A stretch of DNA of 64,000 nt from Thiofaba sp049322715 (GTDB lineage: Bacteria > Pseudomonadota > Gammaproteobacteria > Halothiobacillales > Halothiobacillaceae): NCBI GenBank assembly GCA_049322715.1, contig JBMOQP010000031.1, forward strand, positions 1-64,000. The letters run 5' to 3'. Under the pieces are notes generated by a model. It was not told where the DNA came from and ran no database searches. It saw only the letters and a list, made by a program, of their open reading frames with translations. Shown here one piece after another: positions 63,898 through 64,000 of the stretch; the first letter of the stretch is position 1, and each line of letters opens with the position of its first letter. The position numbers and the translations under genes were made by a program.

Positions 63898-64000
63898 TTT
63901 GACGCCGCCCGGGTCGGAGGCACGGCTGGAAGGTAGGGAACGGAAACATGATGCCGCTCCCCCTCTCCCCATCAGGCTGCGAAAGGATGGCGGAGGATGA

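Noticed and set aside
63575..64000. A 141-codon frame across the repeats at the window end
   Set aside because: Its peptide simply repeats the tandem palindromic units and has no ribosome site. Similar peptides arise from every copy of the element.

Overview
The window is about 66% GC and reads as a chromosomal segment of a motile, Gram-negative gammaproteobacterium. Supporting signs are the order rpsB-tsf-pyrH-frr-uppS-cdsA-dxr-rseP-bamA-skp-lpxD-fabZ-lpxA, a Pseudomonas-like flagellar order (flgA/flgMN divergent from cheV-cheR, then flgBCDE and flgFGHIJKL), a fused rlmKL gene and the cvpA-purF-metZ linkage. A small lipoprotein resembling SoxXA-binding proteins, a c-type cytochrome and a gnnA-gnnB-lpxB cluster like that of Acidithiobacillus hint at a sulfur-oxidiser-type lineage, but the species cannot be named from this. 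The sequence is a scaffold: two 100-base N runs (32845-32944, 51336-51435) are joins, and the second is flanked by identical tRNA-Ala copies. No prophage, transposase, CRISPR array or rRNA gene was seen.

Layout. 1-18.4 kb: rnhB, then gnnA-gnnB-lpxB on the plus strand, predicted to give a lipid A backbone with 2,3-diamino-2,3-dideoxyglucose, facing the long minus-strand envelope/translation operon rpsB to lpxA with fumC attached at its end. 18.6-27.7 kb: purB plus an HDOD-GAF gene, then queG, crcB, a cytochrome c, rarA, lolA and ftsK. 27.8-37.1 kb: an orphan pal, tadA, guaB-guaA, a small lipoprotein, xseA, an NlpC/P60 lipoprotein and rlmKL. 37.2-51.2 kb: the flagellar rod/hook/ring cluster with chemotaxis genes. 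51.2-64 kb: tRNA-Ala, gltX, a glycerate kinase, ychJ, cvpA-purF-ldt-metZ, and rpsF-rpsR-rplI, rlmB and rnr.

Regulation can be read directly in the flagellar region. GG-N10-GC sigma-54 promoters precede flgB and flgF. Near-consensus sigma-28 promoters precede flgK, flgM and probably cheV. A terminator separates flgE from flgF. This gives a tiered scheme in which hook and rod genes come first, and the hook-filament junction proteins and FlgM come later under FliA.

The most unusual content is a family of modular palindromic elements at nine places, nearly all at gene borders. Several hairpins in each element keep their loops and single-stranded spacers while the stem bases change in compensating pairs between copies. 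One copy carries the lpxB start codon in its last hairpin, and another lies in frame inside the linker of flgJ.
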